Below, piece after piece: positions 19,120 to 21,898 of a DNA stretch of 21,898 nucleotides. How positions within the stretch are numbered: the first letter of the stretch is position 1; each line of letters opens with the position of its first letter. Source of the DNA: Ophiosphaerella korrae (lineage: Eukaryota > Ascomycota > Dothideomycetes > Pleosporales > Phaeosphaeriaceae); NCBI GenBank assembly GCA_028456385.1, contig JALNQF010000570.1, positions 1 to 21,898 on the forward strand, in the 5' to 3' direction. The position numbers were made by a program, and so were the translations under genes. The notes below the pieces were generated by a model. It was not told the DNA's origin. It worked only from the letters and a program-made list of their open reading frames with translations, and did no database searches.

Positions 19120-19700
19120 CCTCCGTTGAGGCAGAGAGTGTACGGATTAGGCCGTCACCATATAAGACTGCGTTATTTTCGGGCGGGATTGTAGGCGCCT
19201 AACGCTGGAGAGGGATTAGCTGACTGAAGCCTGATTCCTCCCTCGCCACGCGCCATCATGTAGTTGGATCTTTAATTACTCCACTTCCGTAATTCTCTCC
19301 TCTCTTGGCTTGACGCCCTTTACATATATTCCCGGCCAATGAAAGTCAACACGTACATGGCCGTAGCTATATACACATATTTAAAAAATTCTGTACAAAA
19401 CAATGACTAAAAAATGTACTATTGAACACCCTTACTCAGCACTGCTATGGACTACCTACCCCTGCAACCACGGTACCAACATGGAAGGTTGTTCCGACAG
19501 CCAATAATAGCTCGACGATGGTTGAATATATGGAGGCAGCAGGTCAACTGACTATGGATTTGCCTCGGTTGAGATGGCGCCAAACCACAACAGGCATATT
19601 AACCGCTTTCAGCTGAAAAATAAAATTCTCATCTCAACTAAACGAAAGTTCATAGTCAGATGAACTTTTCTCTAACAATAGATCAACTCGATAGCTTATT
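19120..19700. other. 3' flank, then intergenic, no supported gene
   Basis: GC-balanced DNA after the 18300 gene. A 64-codon frame at 19422-19616 opens at a TTG and has no recognised content; it could be an exon fragment. A 9-bp inverted repeat (AAAGTTCAT...ATGAACTTT) sits at 19645-19668. Confidence 0.4.
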
Positions 19701-20460
19701 TATGCTATACAACCCATTCAGCATTTAGCAACCAACTTCTACTAATATTAACCTAAGTTTCGAAATTGGTGATGAGTTTGCTTCGCCTATATACCTAACT
19801 AGCAGCAATAATAGTAGTAGTGACTAGGTACAAACGAATGAAACGTTATCTAAACGTAATTTTAACATGTTCTAGGATAATAGGATACTCTTTTTACTAC
19901 TAGTAGTAGTCAAGGAGGCCTACTAACTACAGTAGACGTCTAATATATCCTTGTAGTTCCTATGTATCCTAAATGCTTAGAGAATAGGCTAGCGTACGTT
20001 GTTCTAATAATCAGGAAAAGTAATAGGAGCTTACTAGACTATAAGATAATCCTTAGCTGCGCAATTAAGGTACAAAGACATAGATTATGTTTAGAACGCG
20101 TACTAAACGTGTTCTAGTTCTAATATACAAAAGTCTCCTACTACAAGGGAAACTAGACGGTCTCTCTGTTCTTCAATAACTAACCTGCAATACGATATAA
20201 GTATTAGTGCTCTAGGATTAAGCACTGCGAATATCTTAAGGATAGCCTTAAAACGTATTCCTATACTACTGTTAATAATACATATTAGGATATACTTAAG
20301 AGATTGTAGTATATCCTAAAGGATTTAGATAGTAAGGCAAAAGCTATTAGGTAAGTACAATAACATATTCTAATCGCAATTCTAATATACTTACGTTAAT
20401 AATAGTAGCACATATATTAGAATTAATCGACAATTTAAGTTAGGAGTTTACCTCTACCGC
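19701..20460. other. AT-rich unassigned repeat-like DNA
   Basis: Composition falls toward AT, but CA and TG are still present, so mutation is milder than at 1-11500. Several short motifs recur (CTAAACGT; GTTCTAG). No reading frame or transposon domain was found. It is probably an old transposon relic into which the LTR element at 20461 inserted. Confidence 0.4.
20285..20319. repeat. Perfect 12-bp inverted repeat
   Basis: TTAGGATATACT at 20285-20296 and AGTATATCCTAA at 20308-20319, with an 11-nt loop. Unassigned. Confidence 0.75.
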
Positions 20461-20891
20461 TGTTACAGGTGTAACAGAAGAAATCGAGATGGAACTAATT
20501 AGTCCCGACTCAGGTGCTGACGAAGCATAGGACGAGCGGGGTAACGATCTCGATTGGGAGACCACACATAATTGGGACACCTAGGGTAATCTGCGATCTG
20601 TAGACTCTTGGCATTAATAGATTACAGATTAGTAAGATCTGCGATCTACTAGTCTTAGTAACTATAGATTACAGATTACGTCAAGTATAGAGTTAGTAGG
20701 ATGCGCATTATTAGGATGGTATTAGCAATTTAATCCTTTGACTACGGAACGCTAATACAAGATAGTTGTAAAATATCTTCTATTGTTCTTAGTTATTGCA
20801 GATCCCCCTACGAGCTTTTGTTATTACCTTGCGATCTACTAACTCTCCCCTAAGATAGGCTCCTGTAGTCGACGATAGGAGGCCTGTTACA
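20461..20891 (+). repeat. 5' LTR, 431 bp, best-preserved copy
   Basis: Runs from TGTTACAGGTGTAACAG to GGCCTGTTACA. The heptamer TGTTACA occurs at both ends, and the first 17 bases form an inverted repeat (TGTTACA GG TGTAACA). U3 has two related blocks at about 20586-20680 containing ATCTGCGATCT and GATTACAGATTA, not the 30-bp array of the outer element. It is followed by CCTTACCGATTT rather than a TGG-type tRNA primer site. Confidence 0.9.
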
Positions 20892-20979
20892 CCTTACCGA
20901 TTTAGTTATTGCGAGAAGCGAAGCGTAAGTAGCGTACGGTCTAGCTAACACGATAGTAGAAAGTTCAACTAAAACAAGC

Positions 20980-21898
20980 AAAGCCCCTAAGAGTAGTTAC
21001 GAGTCTAATAGTACTGTATAAGAAACGATTAAGGACTAAATTAACAATTTAATCTTAGATAAAGAAGATATAAAGATAGTAATCGATACCTTAGAAATGT
21101 AGAACAAGGAGCTTTAAGACTACGCAAAGTAAAACAAAGCACAAATTAAAGCTATTATTAAAGGCTAGAATTAGATAGAACTAATTACGCAACGCCTAGA
21201 GATAAGTGCGACGAAGAAACTACTAAAGATACTAGTCCTAAAAAAGTTTAACAGAACAAAGGAGAAACTAAGACCCTTTATTATATTAGTATAACTCTAA
21301 ATAGATGTACAAGTACTATACTTTAACATAGAAGAAAAGAAGGTAATATATATTAGATTATACCTTAAAGAAGATGTGATAAGATAGTACGAACCTTACT
21401 AGATAGACTACACGATACACTCTCTAATAACCTAGAAGGACAAAACTAGAGCTATCTTTAGAAGTTATAAATACTTTACTAAACAAATAAGAGTAGTATT
21501 TAAGGATATAGATATTACCTAATAAGCTAAAGAAAGACTTAAAAGACTTACATAAAGTAAGAGTGTTCTAGAATACGTATTATAGTTTAAATAACTATTA
21601 TAAAATATAGAATAGAACAAATTAGCCCTAATATTACAATTTAAACAAGGACTAAACTCTAAGATTTAATACAAAATAATCTATATAGAGAAACTATAAA
21701 TACTAGAAGCCCTAAAATAATAGGTAATCTAAATTAACGATAATCTTCGAGAATAGAAGAAAAACAAATATAGAGGTTACACCTAGAATTACAATAAGGG
21801 AGACCCTATAGTCCTTAACGCAAACAAGGATAAGAAGAGAAAAAAGAATAAAGACTTTACGTACTTTAACTATAGTAAACTAGGCTATTACGTAAAGA
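20980..21898 (+). pseudogene. gag of third copy, to its CCHC knuckle (RIP-broken, partial)
   Basis: The + frame, stops skipped, reads KFNRTKEKLRPFI, then IDVQVLYFNIEEKKVIYIRLYL, YEPY, and FKDIDIT..AKERLKRLT, the capsid-like gag of Ty3/Gypsy elements. A Lys/Asn-rich stretch follows, and then FTYFNYSKLGYYVK, a CX2CX4HX4C knuckle with Cys and His changed to Tyr by G-to-A and C-to-T. The window ends within or just after the knuckle. A few CAA codons survive, so damage is a little lighter than in the nested copy. Confidence 0.87.

Larger units (their letters stand above)
20461..21898 (+). mobile_element. Third copy of the chromovirus family, 5' part, truncated by window edge
   Basis: The + strand element starts with a 431-bp LTR and continues through leader and gag. 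Its leader (20892-21060) matches the reverse complement of 10640-10846 in the nested copy. It has fewer RIP changes than the nested copy, especially in the LTR, but its gag frame still holds many TAG and TAA codons. The rest lies to the right of the window. Confidence 0.9.

Noticed and set aside
20892..20910. tRNA primer binding site
   Set aside because: The sequence after the LTR does not begin with TGG or match a tRNA 3' end that I can recognise.
1..21898. CRISPR array, rRNA or tRNA genes, bacterial operons or riboswitches
   Set aside because: Introns, RIP and chromoviruses indicate a fungal genome; no regularly spaced repeat/spacer array or cloverleaf was seen by eye, though a covariance-model scan was not possible.

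Overview
The window looks like a repeat-rich piece of a filamentous ascomycete (Pezizomycotina-type) genome. The evidence is repeat-induced point mutation (RIP) on retrotransposons, spliceosomal introns of 67-68 bp, a fungal-type aminoglycoside-phosphotransferase-like gene, and chromodomain-bearing Ty3/Gypsy elements. I cannot name the species.

Layout. (1) Positions 1-12022 are AT-rich transposon sequence almost stripped of CA and TG dinucleotides. An outer LTR element on the + strand (1-4244 plus 11275-12022, 5' end outside the window) is split by a complete 7030-bp Ty3/Gypsy chromovirus in the opposite orientation (4245-11274). The inner element has two 428-bp LTRs and a 5-bp target duplication, TACTA. 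Its gag zinc knuckle, protease, reverse transcriptase, RNase H, integrase (D,D35E) and chromodomain can all still be read, but every frame is riddled with RIP stops. (2) Positions 12023-12900 are a junction of small repeats: a DNA-transposase tail, a 76-bp direct repeat and a GC-rich hairpin. (3) Positions about 12900-19700 form a GC-balanced island of degraded and intact genes. It holds an uncharacterised gene on the minus strand with a broken or unresolved 5' end (13045-14175), a truncated paralogue of it (15083-15521), a coiled-coil N-terminal fragment (15661-15906), a second transposase tail (15958-16167), a phosphotransferase gene with one intron and a 2-nt frameshift in its catalytic loop (16521-17610), a degenerate tandem repeat (about 17800-18000), and one apparently intact two-exon gene of unknown function (18300-19119). 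(4) Positions about 19700-20460 are AT-rich unassigned DNA. (5) From 20461 to the right edge a third copy of the same LTR family begins on the + strand, with a 431-bp LTR and gag up to its CCHC knuckle.

The pieces do not form an operon or pathway. The window reads as a small gene island between RIP-inactivated retrotransposons, in which most genes are relics. The clearest results are the nested insertion with its target duplication, two LTRs that differ only by transitions, and the tandem orphan gene family. The least explained stretch is the interior of the outer element (1 to about 3770), which I could not read as Gypsy pol although its 3' tail matches the inner element.
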